Assembly: GCA_965218775.1 (NCBI GenBank)
Contig: CBDCLS010000004.1
Span: 992,001 to 1,056,000, forward strand
Direction of reading: 5' to 3'
Length of the DNA stretch: 64,000 bases
Origin: CAUZIZ01 sp965218775
GTDB taxonomy: Bacteria > Acidobacteriota > UBA6911 > RPQK01 > JAJDTT01
Every line of letters starts with the position of its first letter. The first letter of the stretch is position 1. The notes beneath the pieces are model-generated. The model was not told where the DNA came from, made no database searches, and worked only from the letters and a program-made list of their open reading frames with translations. This document shows, piece by piece, positions 1 to 8,962 of this stretch. The translations under genes and the position numbers were made by a program.

Positions 1-136
1 GGAGACGAGTTCTCACGTCCCAGCAAGCTTACATCGAACGGGAGGAACCTTGAAGCATAGACAGCAAGATTGCCTGGATCGACCGTCCCTGCAGCTTGGG
101 GTTGGATCCCCTACAAACTTAGCGAAGGAGAAAATC

Positions 137-1183
137 ATGAAGCATCTCCAGCAACTCAGGATCTTCATCTTGATCAACATCTTTGTCGCCACGTTGTTCC
201 AGGGTCCCTTGACGGCCTCGGACGTGAAAGTTCTAGTTTCCGCTGGTCAGAAGAAACAGCTGGCGGAATTGGAACGCACCCTACCCAACCTGGAACTGGT
301 CGCCGCGAAACCGGATCAAATACTCAGCGTGATCGGCGACTGCGACGCAATCATCGGTCTCGGCTACGGCGGCGATCGTTCGCGGCAGATCATTCAGGCA
401 GGAAAGAAGCTGAGGTGGGTCCACAGCACTAGCGCAGGCGTGGAAAAAATTGCCTGGATACCCGAACTGAAGGACAGCGACATCCTTCTGACCAACGCCA
501 AAATCTTCCAGGGCCCTGAGATTGCCGATCATGCCTTCGGCCTGCTGTTGACACTTACGCGTAACCTGAAACACTACAACCGGCGGATGGATGAAGGCTG
601 GGAAAGGGTTACCCCAGAACTGCCCATCATAGAACTGCGACGTAAGACCATGCTGATCGTTGGCCTTGGGGGGATTGGTACCCAGATTGCCCAGCGGGCT
701 TCCGCCTTCGACATGCGAGTCCTAGCCGTCGATCCCAAGGATATTCCCCTGATGCACATCGTAGAACGCGTCGTCAGGCCTGACCAGCTGCACGAGGTGC
801 TTCCTCAGGCCGACGTCGTAGTGAGTTCGGTCCCACATACAGCTGCATCCGAGGGCATGTTTGGCAAGAAGGAATTTGCCCTGGTGAAAGATGGGGTCTA
901 TTTCGTCAACGTCTCGCGCGGCAAGGTGGTGCAGACAGAGGCGCTAGTGGAGGCCTTGAGATCGGGTAAGGTCCGGGCCGCGGGCCTGGATGTCACCAAC
1001 CCCGAGCCCTTACCCACAGGCCATCCACTCTGGAAGATGAACAACGTCATCATTACACCCCACATTGCGACGGTCTCGGTTCAATCTCGCACCCGGCTTC
1101 TAGAACTGATTCGCAGCAACATCGAGCGTTTCGTCACTGGAAAACCGATGCTGAACGTCGTCAACAAGGCGGCGGGGTTCTAA
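137..1183 (+). CDS. Exported D-2-hydroxyacid dehydrogenase
   Basis: NAD-dependent dehydrogenase of the D-isomer 2-hydroxyacid family, reducing 2-oxoacids to D-2-hydroxyacids or the reverse. The ATG at 137 is chosen over an upstream in-frame ATG at 50 because GAAGGAG precedes it and the protein then begins with a signal peptide (MKHLQQLRIFILINIF, cleavage near LTA-S). The Rossmann motif GLGGIGTQIA lies near residues 175-185. The catalytic Arg is in NVSRG, the Glu in NPEPLP and the His in TPHIA, so the active site looks complete. The length of 348 aa is normal plus a leader. An exported NAD enzyme is unusual; the hydrophobic N-terminus might instead be an anchor. The gene is monocistronic in appearance and the substrate cannot be told. 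Confidence 0.88.
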   Translation: MKHLQQLRIFILINIFVATLFQGPLTASDVKVLVSAGQKKQLAELERTLPNLELVAAKPDQILSVIGDCDAIIGLGYGGDRSRQIIQAGKKLRWVHSTSAGVEKIAWIPELKDSDILLTNAKIFQGPEIADHAFGLLLTLTRNLKHYNRRMDEGWERVTPELPIIELRRKTMLIVGLGGIGTQIAQRASAFDMRVLAVDPKDIPLMHIVERVVRPDQLHEVLPQADVVVSSVPHTAASEGMFGKKEFALVKDGVYFVNVSRGKVVQTEALVEALRSGKVRAAGLDVTNPEPLPTGHPLWKMNNVIITPHIATVSVQSRTRLLELIRSNIERFVTGKPMLNVVNKAAGF

Positions 1184-1184
1184 C

Positions 1185-1296
1185 CTGAAACTTCATTTGC
1201 GAACGTAGCTTTGGTCTCCAGGCCGAAGTCTTATTCCTTCGAGCCTTTGGCTCGGGACGGCGGCCTGGAGACCACCGCTACGCCGGACCCAAGTTT
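1185..1296 (+). repeat. Palindromic repeat family B, copy 1
   Basis: Interspersed repeat of about 105 bp that starts with GAAACTTCATTTGC and folds back on itself: GGTCTCCAGGCCG pairs with CGGCCTGGAGACC, and an inner GAGCC-TTT-GGCTC hairpin forms the tip. Related copies lie at 6186-6265 (reverse), 28688-28795 and 34890-34996, all between genes. It sits just after the stop of the dehydrogenase and could act as a terminator or as a REP/BIME-like element. The function is inferred, not shown. Confidence 0.75.
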
Positions 1297-1395
1297 CTTT
1301 TCCTGTAGGATCCAGGCGGGGCTGAGCTGGAACTTCACCGCGCAGTGACCGGCGGACTCCCCGCTATCGATGTTCGTGCCTATCTTCCTTCTCGA

Positions 1396-2899
1396 TCACT
1401 CGCTGATCCTGAAAGAGTAGAGACTGGCGTTGGTCAGGATGAACTTCAACCGGACAACCCCGCCTTTCAAGGGCGCCAGATCCTTCTTCTCTTGCCAGAT
1501 CACTTTTTGCCTGAGGCCGTCTCCCTCGAGAGGCTTGCAACTGGACGCTTCGTAGCCTGAGATTACCTGGCCTTTCTCGTCCTCGACTTCGACCCGGATG
1601 GAGCCTCGCCCCCCAGGGGCATGAGTGAACAACCCTTCCCAGGTGGGATTCGAGGTTTCGCCCGCCTCCGCCATCGAGTGGACGACCGCGTTGACAGACA
1701 AGGAGCTGCCCCGAAAACGGATGGGTTTGGTCAGGACATAGCCCTGACTGGTGGCGTCGAGAGAGCAGAATCCGTCAAGCCTCAACCGCCCCAGCCCGAT
1801 CTTCCCGTGGTGGTCCAGGGCAGGTGCATTGTGAAGATTGTCGAACCCGGGATAGTAGATCCAGAGTTGGTCATCCTTGACTACCGGTGCCAAAGCCGAA
1901 TTCATGCCACTGTCGAAGCTCTTTCCCCCATACTCGTTTCTCATGAAGCCCAGTGGCAGAAAGACCCGGCGCCGGGCACTTCGTTCCCAATTGGTCCCGT
2001 CCCGGCTGGACGCAAGTTGGATGTCCATCAGCTGCGAGTGGGTATGGAAGACCCTGAGGAATCCCAGATACTGGGATCCATAGGGAAACACTGCCATGCT
2101 GTAGAACTCGGTGTCCGATGCATCCAACTCGTCTGGCTCCAGGACCAGCCGATCGTCCTTCCAGTGGACGAAGTCGCTGCTGACCATGCGAGAAACCTTA
2201 CGAAGCGGACGGATGCGCGATTTGTTGTAAAGGTAGTAGTGTTTGGAAGCAGGATCCTGCATGACAGCGAATGTGTCTCCACTGGCAGAACAGGGGACTA
2301 CTGGATTGTTCGGATGTGGCTCCCAGTGAATCCCATCGGTCGAGAAGGCCACCCAGATTCCACAGCGGCTTCGGTCGCGGGTCTGCCAATAGGCTAGCTT
2401 GTAGCGACGGGCGGGGTCAGGATCGCTGTCATCCCGCAGCACACAGTGATACCAGTTGGAACCCATCAAGAGAATGTTGTTCTCCCGGGATCCCCGGAAT
2501 TCCACCAGACCCAGATTGGGTTTCTTCCAGTTGACGCCATCGGCCGAAGTCGCGTAGCAGAGGGATTCCTCTACATCCGGTTTTTCGCGGGCGGGCAGGG
2601 CGTTGTACCACATCCTGAAGATTCCCTGGTCGGCCTCGTAGAGGACGGTACCAGCTTCCAGGGACAGGCCGCCTCCAGGGACGATCGGCTACAAGAACGG
2701 GGTTCTCCCTTGCCTTGACGGGCGTGTGGAGACTGCGAGCGACTCCCTTCATTTCCTGTATCAGGGAGTCGTCGACGAAGAGCTGGACCCGGGACGTCAG
2801 GTCAATGGGGTCGCGCTGTTGCCCCTCCCCTGCCTGGGCAAGACCAGCCACTCCCACAAGTCCAGCGCCAAGGGCGAATCGGAGCCACCAGTTACTCAT
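1396..2899 (-). pseudogene. Frameshifted exported glycosidase-like protein
   Basis: Reads from an ATG at 2899 (AGGAGGCAGGAG just upstream) through a signal peptide ending AGLAQA and the segment LFVDDSLIQEMKGVARSLH. The frame then breaks near 2670-2680 and resumes at GGLSLEAGTVLYEADQG, followed by about 405 aa ending FRISE at 1396. Without the shift the product would be about 500 aa. It is a paralogue of the N-terminal half of the 1099-aa protein at 41332-44631: shared motifs include LF(V/L)DD-LIQE, RMWY, YATS-DG-W-KPNLG and the terminal NASLY-FR. The fold is predicted to be a five-bladed, GH43/GH32-like propeller. The break is either a real one-base insertion (or two-base deletion) or an assembly error. 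Confidence 0.75.
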
Positions 2900-2955
2900 C
2901 TCCTGCCTCCTGATAAGATCTGCTTCAAGTTCTCGAAGTTTTGGTCCTGAGCGGG

Positions 2956-4071
2956 TTATTGTGACAGCCAATAGACCAGCGCTGCGAAGGTAGCAGCCAG
3001 AGGAAGAGTGATCAACCAGGAAATCAAGATCGCCTGGATGGTCCGGCGCTTTCCTTGCCGCGTCGCTAGCCCGAGGCCGAACAAGCTGCCGCATGACACA
3101 TGCGTAGTGGACACGGGGATTCCCCAACGCGAAGCCACTACAACCAGGAACGCAGTCACCAGGTTGGCTGTGAACCCCTGCCCGTGGTTCATTCTGGTAA
3201 TGCCGGTGCTCATGGTCAGCGCCACGCGACGGGCATTGAGCAGCCCCCCAGTCGCCATGGTCACTCCTACGGCCAGGAGACTCGCGGGAAGACTCACCCC
3301 GAGCCCTGTGGCCGCGATCAGCAAGGCAACTATCTTGGGTGCGTCGTTGAGCCCTCGGGCAAAGCCAACGGCTCCGGCCGAAAGGAAATGGAGCCGGTCC
3401 AGGATCGACTGGGCATCAATGCCAACCACCCGTCCCTGATAGCGCTCCATACAAGATTCCATCTGTCCCACACTGACGCTCAGGCCAGTTGACTGAAGGA
3501 CTGCGCCCCCACTCGGCTGCAACTGGACGGGCTGTGGCTCTTCCCCCTCAACACAGAGGCACATCCGTCGCTCCACGCCCATTCTCAATCGCACAGCTCG
3601 AAGAACGGGGTACACCCCTGCCGCCAGTACCAGACTTAGCAAAGGGCTCAACCCAAGTGGAAGAAAGAAGGTCGTCCCCAATCGGCCAAGGTGGACCGAA
3701 CCGGCGGCCGCGAGTCCAGCACCCACCAAAGCTCCAATCAGCGCGTGGGTGGTAGAGATAGGCCATCCCGTCAGGGTTGCCAGCATCACCGTGATCGCCG
3801 CCCCAAGACCGACTGAAAACAGGAACGAAGGGTCATGCGTGAGTGACTCTGACACCAATCCCTTCCCGCTAAATGCCTTTACCAGCTGACCGGAGAGCAA
3901 GGCCGCCGCACAGGAGCCCAGCAACGTTGTCCCGGTTGCCCACCACAGGGCGCGGCGATAGTTGGTTGTACGGCTGCCGAACAGAGTTGCCACGCCTTTG
4001 AAATTGTCATTGGCTCCGTTGGCGTAAGCCAGAAGCAACATCACGCTGATGAGCCAAAACACCGTGGACAT
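2956..4071 (-). CDS. Inorganic phosphate transporter, PiT family
   Basis: 371-aa polytopic membrane protein of the PiT family, which moves metal-phosphate driven by H+ or Na+. Two inverted copies of the family signature are visible: GANDNFKGVATL near residues 19-30 and GFARGLNDAPKIVALL near 230, each followed by paired Ser-Thr-Thr-His motifs (PISTTHALIG, PVSTTHVSCG). About ten hydrophobic segments are present, with a hydrophilic central loop around residues 165-215. No phoU/DUF47 partner is adjacent, which is often found beside such genes. It ends 56 bp from the start of the frameshifted gene and could be read with it. The family call is secure; the ion coupling is not known. Confidence 0.93.
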   Translation of the reverse strand: MSTVFWLISVMLLLAYANGANDNFKGVATLFGSRTTNYRRALWWATGTTLLGSCAAALLSGQLVKAFSGKGLVSESLTHDPSFLFSVGLGAAITVMLATLTGWPISTTHALIGALVGAGLAAAGSVHLGRLGTTFFLPLGLSPLLSLVLAAGVYPVLRAVRLRMGVERRMCLCVEGEEPQPVQLQPSGGAVLQSTGLSVSVGQMESCMERYQGRVVGIDAQSILDRLHFLSAGAVGFARGLNDAPKIVALLIAATGLGVSLPASLLAVGVTMATGGLLNARRVALTMSTGITRMNHGQGFTANLVTAFLVVVASRWGIPVSTTHVSCGSLFGLGLATRQGKRRTIQAILISWLITLPLAATFAALVYWLSQ

Positions 4072-4356
4072 TCGAGATTACTCTACCCCAAGGCTGTGCA
4101 AGCCAACAACGCTAGCGATGAAACCTGTCGGGAATCAAACCGGGTCGTCGGGCTTCGTACCAATAGCCGACACTTGCGCCAGGAGGAGCTGCTCACCTAC
4201 ACTTCTCCGGTTGCCCGTCCATCGCCTCATGTGCCAAGTCGGGGATGGGACCCAGTCGTCCCCGGTGGTGCTGCCTCCGAGTAACGTTGCCTTGCTTTAC
4301 GTTGACGGCTACAATTCGGAATGCTCTTCAACGCCTATCGATCAGGAGACTCACTG

Positions 4357-5328
4357 ATGACTAAACTCCATCGACGAGATTTTTTGAAGACGATCCCAGC
4401 CAGCGCTGCAGCGCTAGGACCGGCGACGCAAGTTCTCTCCAAGCACCACCGGCAGAAGTTCGCTATTGGTCTTGGCTTCAGCCTGTACAACACCCGAAGT
4501 CTCCGAACCCCAGACGCCATGAGGCTGTGCAAACGGGTCGGATACGATGATGTGGAGCCGGCGATCTATCCCGGCTGGCAGGATGACCCCATGGTTCTTT
4601 CCAAGTCCGCCCGCAGAGAGATAGCTCACCTCTTCGCCGAGCTTGGTTTAGGACTGAGCGGCCTGGACGAGGACCTGAGGGTCAACGTCGACGACGCAAC
4701 CCACCGGGAAAACCTGGAACGAATCAAACGGGCGGCACAGCTCTGGCGTGACATCTACCCCTTCTGGGCCCGCACCCCAAGCCGCCGGAATCGTCTCCCG
4801 GTGCTGGTTCTGACCCTGGGTGGGAAGACTGCCGAATGGGAACAAGTAAAGCATCGGATGGCGGAGCGGCTGCGAGGGTGGGCCGAGGTGGGCGAATCAC
4901 ACCAGATCCTGCTAGCCATCAAGCCCCATGTGGGGAGCGCCCTGCACTCCCCTGACGGAGCACTCTGGCTGATGCAACAGGCCGCAAACCCCTGGGTCAA
5001 GGTCACCTACGACTACAGCCATTTCAGGGCTATGAACTACGATATGGTGGACTCTATCCGGCTTCTAGGATCGCACGCCGTCTTTACACACGCCAAAGAT
5101 GCGACCACCGAGAATGGAAAGACTCGCTTCCTCATGCCGGGTGACGGAGACACCGATTACGTCACTTATCTCAAGGAGCTTCAGGCTCAGGGATATCGGG
5201 GATCGGTCGTTTTGGAGGTGAGCGGTCAGATCCACAGGAAACCCGGATACGATCCGGTAGCGGCAGCCAAGCACTGCTACAAGAACCTCTCCGCTGCCTT
5301 CGAGAAGGCCGGGGTCGCCAGGGCCTGA
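4357..5328 (+). CDS. Tat-exported sugar phosphate isomerase/epimerase-like protein
   Basis: 323-aa TIM-barrel protein of the AP-endonuclease-2/xylose isomerase-like family. The ATG at 4357 follows CAGGAG and gives a twin-arginine leader, HRRDFLKTIPASAAALGP. Family marks are the early FSLYNTRSLR strand, CKRVGYDDVEPAIYPG, the central HVGSALHSPDG and VKVTYDYSHFRAMNY (metal-binding Asp and His), FTHAKDAT, MPGDGDTDY, and the terminal RGSVVLEVSGQ (Glu). These match the divalent-metal site of the family. The substrate is unknown; family members act on sugars, inositols or hydroxypyruvate. It stands alone between convergent and divergent neighbours. Confidence 0.82.
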   Translation: MTKLHRRDFLKTIPASAAALGPATQVLSKHHRQKFAIGLGFSLYNTRSLRTPDAMRLCKRVGYDDVEPAIYPGWQDDPMVLSKSARREIAHLFAELGLGLSGLDEDLRVNVDDATHRENLERIKRAAQLWRDIYPFWARTPSRRNRLPVLVLTLGGKTAEWEQVKHRMAERLRGWAEVGESHQILLAIKPHVGSALHSPDGALWLMQQAANPWVKVTYDYSHFRAMNYDMVDSIRLLGSHAVFTHAKDATTENGKTRFLMPGDGDTDYVTYLKELQAQGYRGSVVLEVSGQIHRKPGYDPVAAAKHCYKNLSAAFEKAGVARA

Positions 5329-5368
5329 ACATCCCGCTTGAATCTGACCTCAACAGACCGGGTACAGA

Positions 5369-6136
5369 CTATTTTCTGGCGCTCAGACCGTAGCGCTCCA
5401 AGAGATTGATGAAGTCCTGACTCTCGCGAAGTCGATCGAAATTTGGGTCTTCCGCCAAGCGCTTCTGGTCGGAAAACCCTTCCTCCAGAGCCTTACTCAG
5501 ATATTGAAGGCAGCTGTCTAGATCCCCCAATTCCGCAAACAAGCGCGCCATGTCGTAGTTCAAGTCGGCGTCGAACGCCATTCGATCAGGAAACGTCAGG
5601 CGGATTCCAGTCTTCCTCCCGAAGACTTCTGGGTCCAGCGCGAGTGCCTCTCGGTAGGCCTGGCTAGCCAGATCGTATCGTCCCCGCATCAGCTGACCGT
5701 AACCCAGATTGAGGTAGAAATGAGGCTTCTCGGGGTCGAGAGCGAGCGCTTTCTTGAAATGGCGTACAGCCTTCTTGCTTTGCCTGGCCGAGATAGCCAC
5801 AATTCCCAGGGTGTTGTGGGCAGCAGCGTAGTTCGGTTCGAGGCCGACGGCTCGCTCGGCCGCAGTTTTTGCCTGCGGATACCGTCCGATCCGGCAATAG
5901 GCGACAGCGAGCTTGTTGAAAATCTTCTCATGATACGGATTCAGCGTAGTCGCCTCTATGTATTTCAGGATCGCTAGATGATCCTTCCCCTCTTTGAGCA
6001 TCCTGTCCGCCTCCGCCATGAGGCGGTAGGCGTTGAGCACTCTTTCCTGGGGGATCGGTAGCTTGTTGATTCGGGGAGGACCACAGGCCAGCAGTGACCC
6101 TGTCACGACAATCAGTGCCCTTTGCCAGGTCTTCAT
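5369..6136 (-). CDS. TPR-repeat lipoprotein
   Basis: About 255 aa from the ATG at 6136, chosen because it begins a lipoprotein leader (MKTWQRALIVVTGSLLAC, lipobox LLAC). An in-frame ATG nine codons upstream would spoil the leader. The mature part is a run of tetratricopeptide repeats, with typical A-A-x-N-LG and P-YA-AH-NLG helices around residues 70-190 (for example PNYAAAHNTLGIVAISARQ). A second, larger TPR lipoprotein lies at 31675-33204. TPR lipoproteins usually scaffold envelope or secretion complexes; no specific partner can be named. The gene faces the AtoE remnant. Confidence 0.8.
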   Translation of the reverse strand: MKTWQRALIVVTGSLLACGPPRINKLPIPQERVLNAYRLMAEADRMLKEGKDHLAILKYIEATTLNPYHEKIFNKLAVAYCRIGRYPQAKTAAERAVGLEPNYAAAHNTLGIVAISARQSKKAVRHFKKALALDPEKPHFYLNLGYGQLMRGRYDLASQAYREALALDPEVFGRKTGIRLTFPDRMAFDADLNYDMARLFAELGDLDSCLQYLSKALEEGFSDQKRLAEDPNFDRLRESQDFINLLERYGLSARK

Positions 6137-6185
6137 CGGATCGAGCTGGATTGATTGTAACATCTGGAGTCACGCCAGTTTCCTT

Positions 6186-6265
6186 CGTGGCGGTGGTCTC
6201 CAGGCCGCTGTAGGTCGACCCGCTGGGCTCGACAGAAACACTTCGACCTGAAGCCCGAAGCCACC
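6186..6265 (-). repeat. Palindromic repeat family B, copy 2 (reverse, diverged)
   Basis: Shares GGCGGTGGTCTCCAGGCCG with the reverse complement of the copy at 1185-1296. The other arm has decayed and only parts such as GGGCTCGACAG remain recognisable. It lies in the divergent promoter region between the TPR lipoprotein and the AtoE remnant. Confidence 0.5.
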
Positions 6266-6292
6266 TCAGAAAACTAGAGTCTGAAACCTCGC

Positions 6293-6754
6293 ATGAAAAC
6301 CAGGTTCCAACTCTATCTCAATAGATCCGGTGCCCTGGCGGCCTCGTGGGCAGAACGGTTTCTGCCCGATCCCTGGATCTACGCGGTGCTTCTCACCGTG
6401 ACGGCCTATTGCGCCGCCCTGCTATTGACCGAGAGAACCCCCTGGGAGGCTGCACGCGCCTGGCACGACGGACTCTGGAATCGCAGCATCCTGACGCTGG
6501 TGGCACAGTTCAGTATCAACCTGTTCGTCCCCTCTGAAGGGGCTCAATGGATCGTTAGCGGACCGATACTGGTGAGGACTTCTGAGGTTTTCGGATACTC
6601 GGCCGCCCAGGCGGTTCTGATCGAAGTGATGTGGGCCCTTCCGGCTCTGTCCCTGGCTGGCCTGCAGGCTCGTCAAATCATGGGCTACACGGCTGTTGTC
6701 ATGGTCTTCGCCTTCTTCGTGATGACGGTCGGCTTGACCCTACTGCCGGCCTGA
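6293..6754 (+). pseudogene. Internally deleted short-chain fatty acid transporter (AtoE-like)
   Basis: 153 aa that align only with the two ends of the AtoE family (usual length about 440 aa). Residues 1-75 carry the N-terminal SWAERFLPDPWIYAVLLT and the first membrane segments. Residue 76 onward (NLFVPSEGAQWIVSGPI, IMGYTAVVMVFAFF) matches the family C-terminus. About 280 residues of the middle are missing, and a shorter piece is also lost before MWALPALSL. The join is in frame with no stop, so a small membrane protein could still be made. It is most likely a decaying gene; transport activity is improbable. Confidence 0.7.
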
Positions 6755-6762
6755 GGGTGAAA

Positions 6763-6968
6763 CCCAAGAGGGAAGATACAAGAGACAAGATACAAACAAA
6801 TCTCAAATTCCAAGCTCCAAACGTCGTGGCCACTGGGAAATCTTTGCGAGTGGTAGCCCCGCGGGAATCGAGAACTACATCGGATCGTTTGAAATTTGGT
6901 GCTTGTGATTTGGAATTTGTTTGTATCTTGTATCTTGTCCCTTGTATCTTCCCTCTTGCATCTTGGCT
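6763..6968. repeat. Inverted repeat of CAAGATACAAG-type sequence
   Basis: The arms near 6766-6830 and 6890-6968 are imperfect inverted copies: AGGGAAGATACAAGAGACAA on the left, and TTGTATCTTGTCCCTTGTAT plus CTTCCCTCTTG on the right. Simple ACAAGATACAA units are partly tandem in each arm. A short related stretch occurs at 15835-15860. No gene is seen in this stretch. Confidence 0.6.
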
Positions 6969-6977
6969 TCGCTCCCC

Positions 6978-7274
6978 CTACTGAACTCTCTCAGATACTG
7001 GTTTCATTTGATTGAGAGTGACCGAAGCCTCTGCCGCGTACTGCTGGAGCTGCGTGTTTAGCTTTTCATTGAGCAAAACTACAGAGCGGATGCTCTGGTA
7101 GTCCAACGGCTCTTTCTCCCCTTTGTCATTGATCACAAAGGCAGGGTTGGTCTGCACTATGAAAGCCAGCAGTTGGATCAGAAAGTTGCACTCTCCTGCC
7201 ATAAAGTCCCATCGAAACTCCCGGCCGAGGAACTCCTGGATCTTCCGATTCTGTTCTTCTTGAGCTTCATCCAT
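6978..7274 (-). CDS. Hypothetical protein, 98 aa
   Basis: Small acidic, helix-rich protein with no signal peptide or membrane segment. The N-terminus (MDEAQEEQNRKIQEFLGRE) and the segment LNEKLNTQLQQYAAEASVTL look like amphipathic helices, suggesting a helical bundle. I do not recognise the family. It lies 44 bp downstream of another hypothetical gene on the same strand (7319-7921) and is probably co-transcribed with it. Confidence 0.55.
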   Translation of the reverse strand: MDEAQEEQNRKIQEFLGREFRWDFMAGECNFLIQLLAFIVQTNPAFVINDKGEKEPLDYQSIRSVVLLNEKLNTQLQQYAAEASVTLNQMKPVSERVQ

Positions 7275-7318
7275 GCTCTACGGGTCTCCGATTTAGGGTC
7301 AGAATAAGTCAGGACGCC

Positions 7319-7921
7319 TCACAACTCCCGGTAGGACTCGGCGTAGATTCGTTTGAGGGGGGCCAGACAATAATTCTCGATGAGATCGAATAGAAGGCCA
7401 CGTCGCTCCATCAAGCGATCCTTATGATTGGGATTGAGGGCAAAACCAAGCCTGATAATATCGGCTTTATCTTTTCGAATGTCCAAGGATACGGAGTGGG
7501 ACATACGCGGGTCGAAATCAATTAGATCTCCATATGAAAAGTGATCGAACTCCGGATCGGTCCAAGGCTTCTCGTGACGGCTTCCCCAATAGTAGGCCTT
7601 CAGCTTCTCGACAAAGAGGTCATAGTCGAATCCTGCGGACTTGTTGTTGACGCTGGCCTCGATGATCACCAATCCATCTTTGGCGTAGGCCCCTAGGCCA
7701 TAGGTAACATCGAGCTCCTTTCGCCGCGCGAACTTTACCCGATGGTTCCCTTTTCGATGGAAGCGTTTGACTTCGGGCTCGACACCGAGCTGACGGTTGT
7801 CCTCCTGGGTAACATAGTTTTCCTTCGAGCGCTCGTACCAGTCGTCAATGATCTCCTGAGCAATTTTGTCCAGCTGTTCGAGCCCGCCGTTTGGTGCATC
7901 CATGGTCTCGCGTATTGTCAC
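7319..7921 (-). CDS. Hypothetical protein, 200 aa
   Basis: Soluble mixed alpha/beta protein without signal peptide. Features are charged N-terminal helices, a basic stretch KRFHRKGNHRVKFARRKEL near residues 52-70, a beta-rich middle (LVIIEASVNNKSAG), and conserved-looking YYWGSRHEKPW and FDHFSYGDLIDFDPRMSH. No catalytic motif or family is recognised. Possible operon with the 98-aa gene downstream. It is divergent from the VWFA gene at 7962, with only 40 bp between starts, so promoters must overlap. Confidence 0.6.
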   Translation of the reverse strand: MTIRETMDAPNGGLEQLDKIAQEIIDDWYERSKENYVTQEDNRQLGVEPEVKRFHRKGNHRVKFARRKELDVTYGLGAYAKDGLVIIEASVNNKSAGFDYDLFVEKLKAYYWGSRHEKPWTDPEFDHFSYGDLIDFDPRMSHSVSLDIRKDKADIIRLGFALNPNHKDRLMERRGLLFDLIENYCLAPLKRIYAESYREL

Positions 7922-7961
7922 AGAATTGTTTCGTGAATGTAAATATTGTAAATTGGGTTAG

Positions 7962-8855
7962 ATGCGTGGGTTCCGCACTCTCTTCTGCTGCGGCCTCTGG
8001 TTTCTGAGTTCCTTCCAGCAGTCTCCAATCCGGGTCGAGGTAGAAGCGGTCAATATCCTGGTGTCTGTAACAGATCGAAAGAACAGGTTTGTTACCAATC
8101 TGGCCGAGAACCGATTTCATATCTACGAGGACGGGGTACGCCAGCGCGTCACCAACTTCAAGCACGAAACCGACCTTCCTCTGCGGATCGCGCTCCTGAT
8201 TGATACCAGCGCCAGCGTCCGCTTGAAGCTGGATTTCGAGAAACAGGCGGCCACCCAATTCCTGCGCATGGTCATGCGGCCGCCAGACCGTGCCCTTTTG
8301 GTTGAATTCGATACCGGCGTGTCCTTAAGACACGACTTCACTTCCAGCCCCGGAGCGATTACCAAGGAGATACGGGCACTTCGAGCTGGCGGGGGCACCG
8401 CTCTTCTGGACGCCCTCCATACCGTCTCCCGCCAAAAGATGACGGATCCCGGGGCTCGTCAAGCGATAGTGATCCTCTCTGACGGTGTCGATCGGAACAG
8501 TGAGCACACGCTGGAAGATATCGTCGAAGCGGTCCACCGCTCGGGGACAATGATCTATGCCATCGGGACCACCCGCTTCGGTGCCGACGTTCAGAAGGAA
8601 GGCGAAGAGACGCTGGAGAAGCTGGCTGAGGAGACCGGCGGCAGGGCGTTCTTCCCCTACTCCACGGAAACCCTGAACCGCTCCTTCGAAGCGCTCAACG
8701 AGGAGCTGCGTAGCCAATACAGCTTGACCTACGTTCCCAGGAGCCGGGCCAAGGATGGCACTTTCCGTAAATTCGAGGTCAAGCTGCTCAAGGGGAAGGG
8801 GCTTTCTATTCGTCACCGGAAGGGATACTACGCCGCCACCGGGGAGTCCGGCTGA
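7962..8855 (+). CDS. VWFA-related domain protein (acidobacterial type)
   Basis: 297 aa. A short hydrophobic leader (FRTLFCCGLWFLSSFQQS) is followed by the family's N-terminal beta domain (residues 22-70: VNILVSVTDRKNRFV and HIYEDGVRQRVTNF). A von Willebrand factor A domain then runs from about 72 to 250, with the MIDAS motif DTSAS, the downstream Thr/Asp in GGGTALLDALH and VILSDGVDRNSEH. The C-terminus FEVKLLKGKGLSIRHRKGYY is typical of VWFA-related proteins that are hugely expanded in Acidobacteriota. Such proteins are thought to be surface or periplasmic and metal-binding; the ligand is unknown. This is the best single phylum marker in the window. Confidence 0.9.
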   Translation: MRGFRTLFCCGLWFLSSFQQSPIRVEVEAVNILVSVTDRKNRFVTNLAENRFHIYEDGVRQRVTNFKHETDLPLRIALLIDTSASVRLKLDFEKQAATQFLRMVMRPPDRALLVEFDTGVSLRHDFTSSPGAITKEIRALRAGGGTALLDALHTVSRQKMTDPGARQAIVILSDGVDRNSEHTLEDIVEAVHRSGTMIYAIGTTRFGADVQKEGEETLEKLAEETGGRAFFPYSTETLNRSFEALNEELRSQYSLTYVPRSRAKDGTFRKFEVKLLKGKGLSIRHRKGYYAATGESG

Positions 8856-8962
8856 ACGGAATCACCATCTGACGGCACCGCGACCGCCATGGCAGAGCCG
8901 CCGATCGTCAGGAAGAAGACCCGTCGATGTCTCCAACCACGATGAAGTAGATTCGGCATCTT

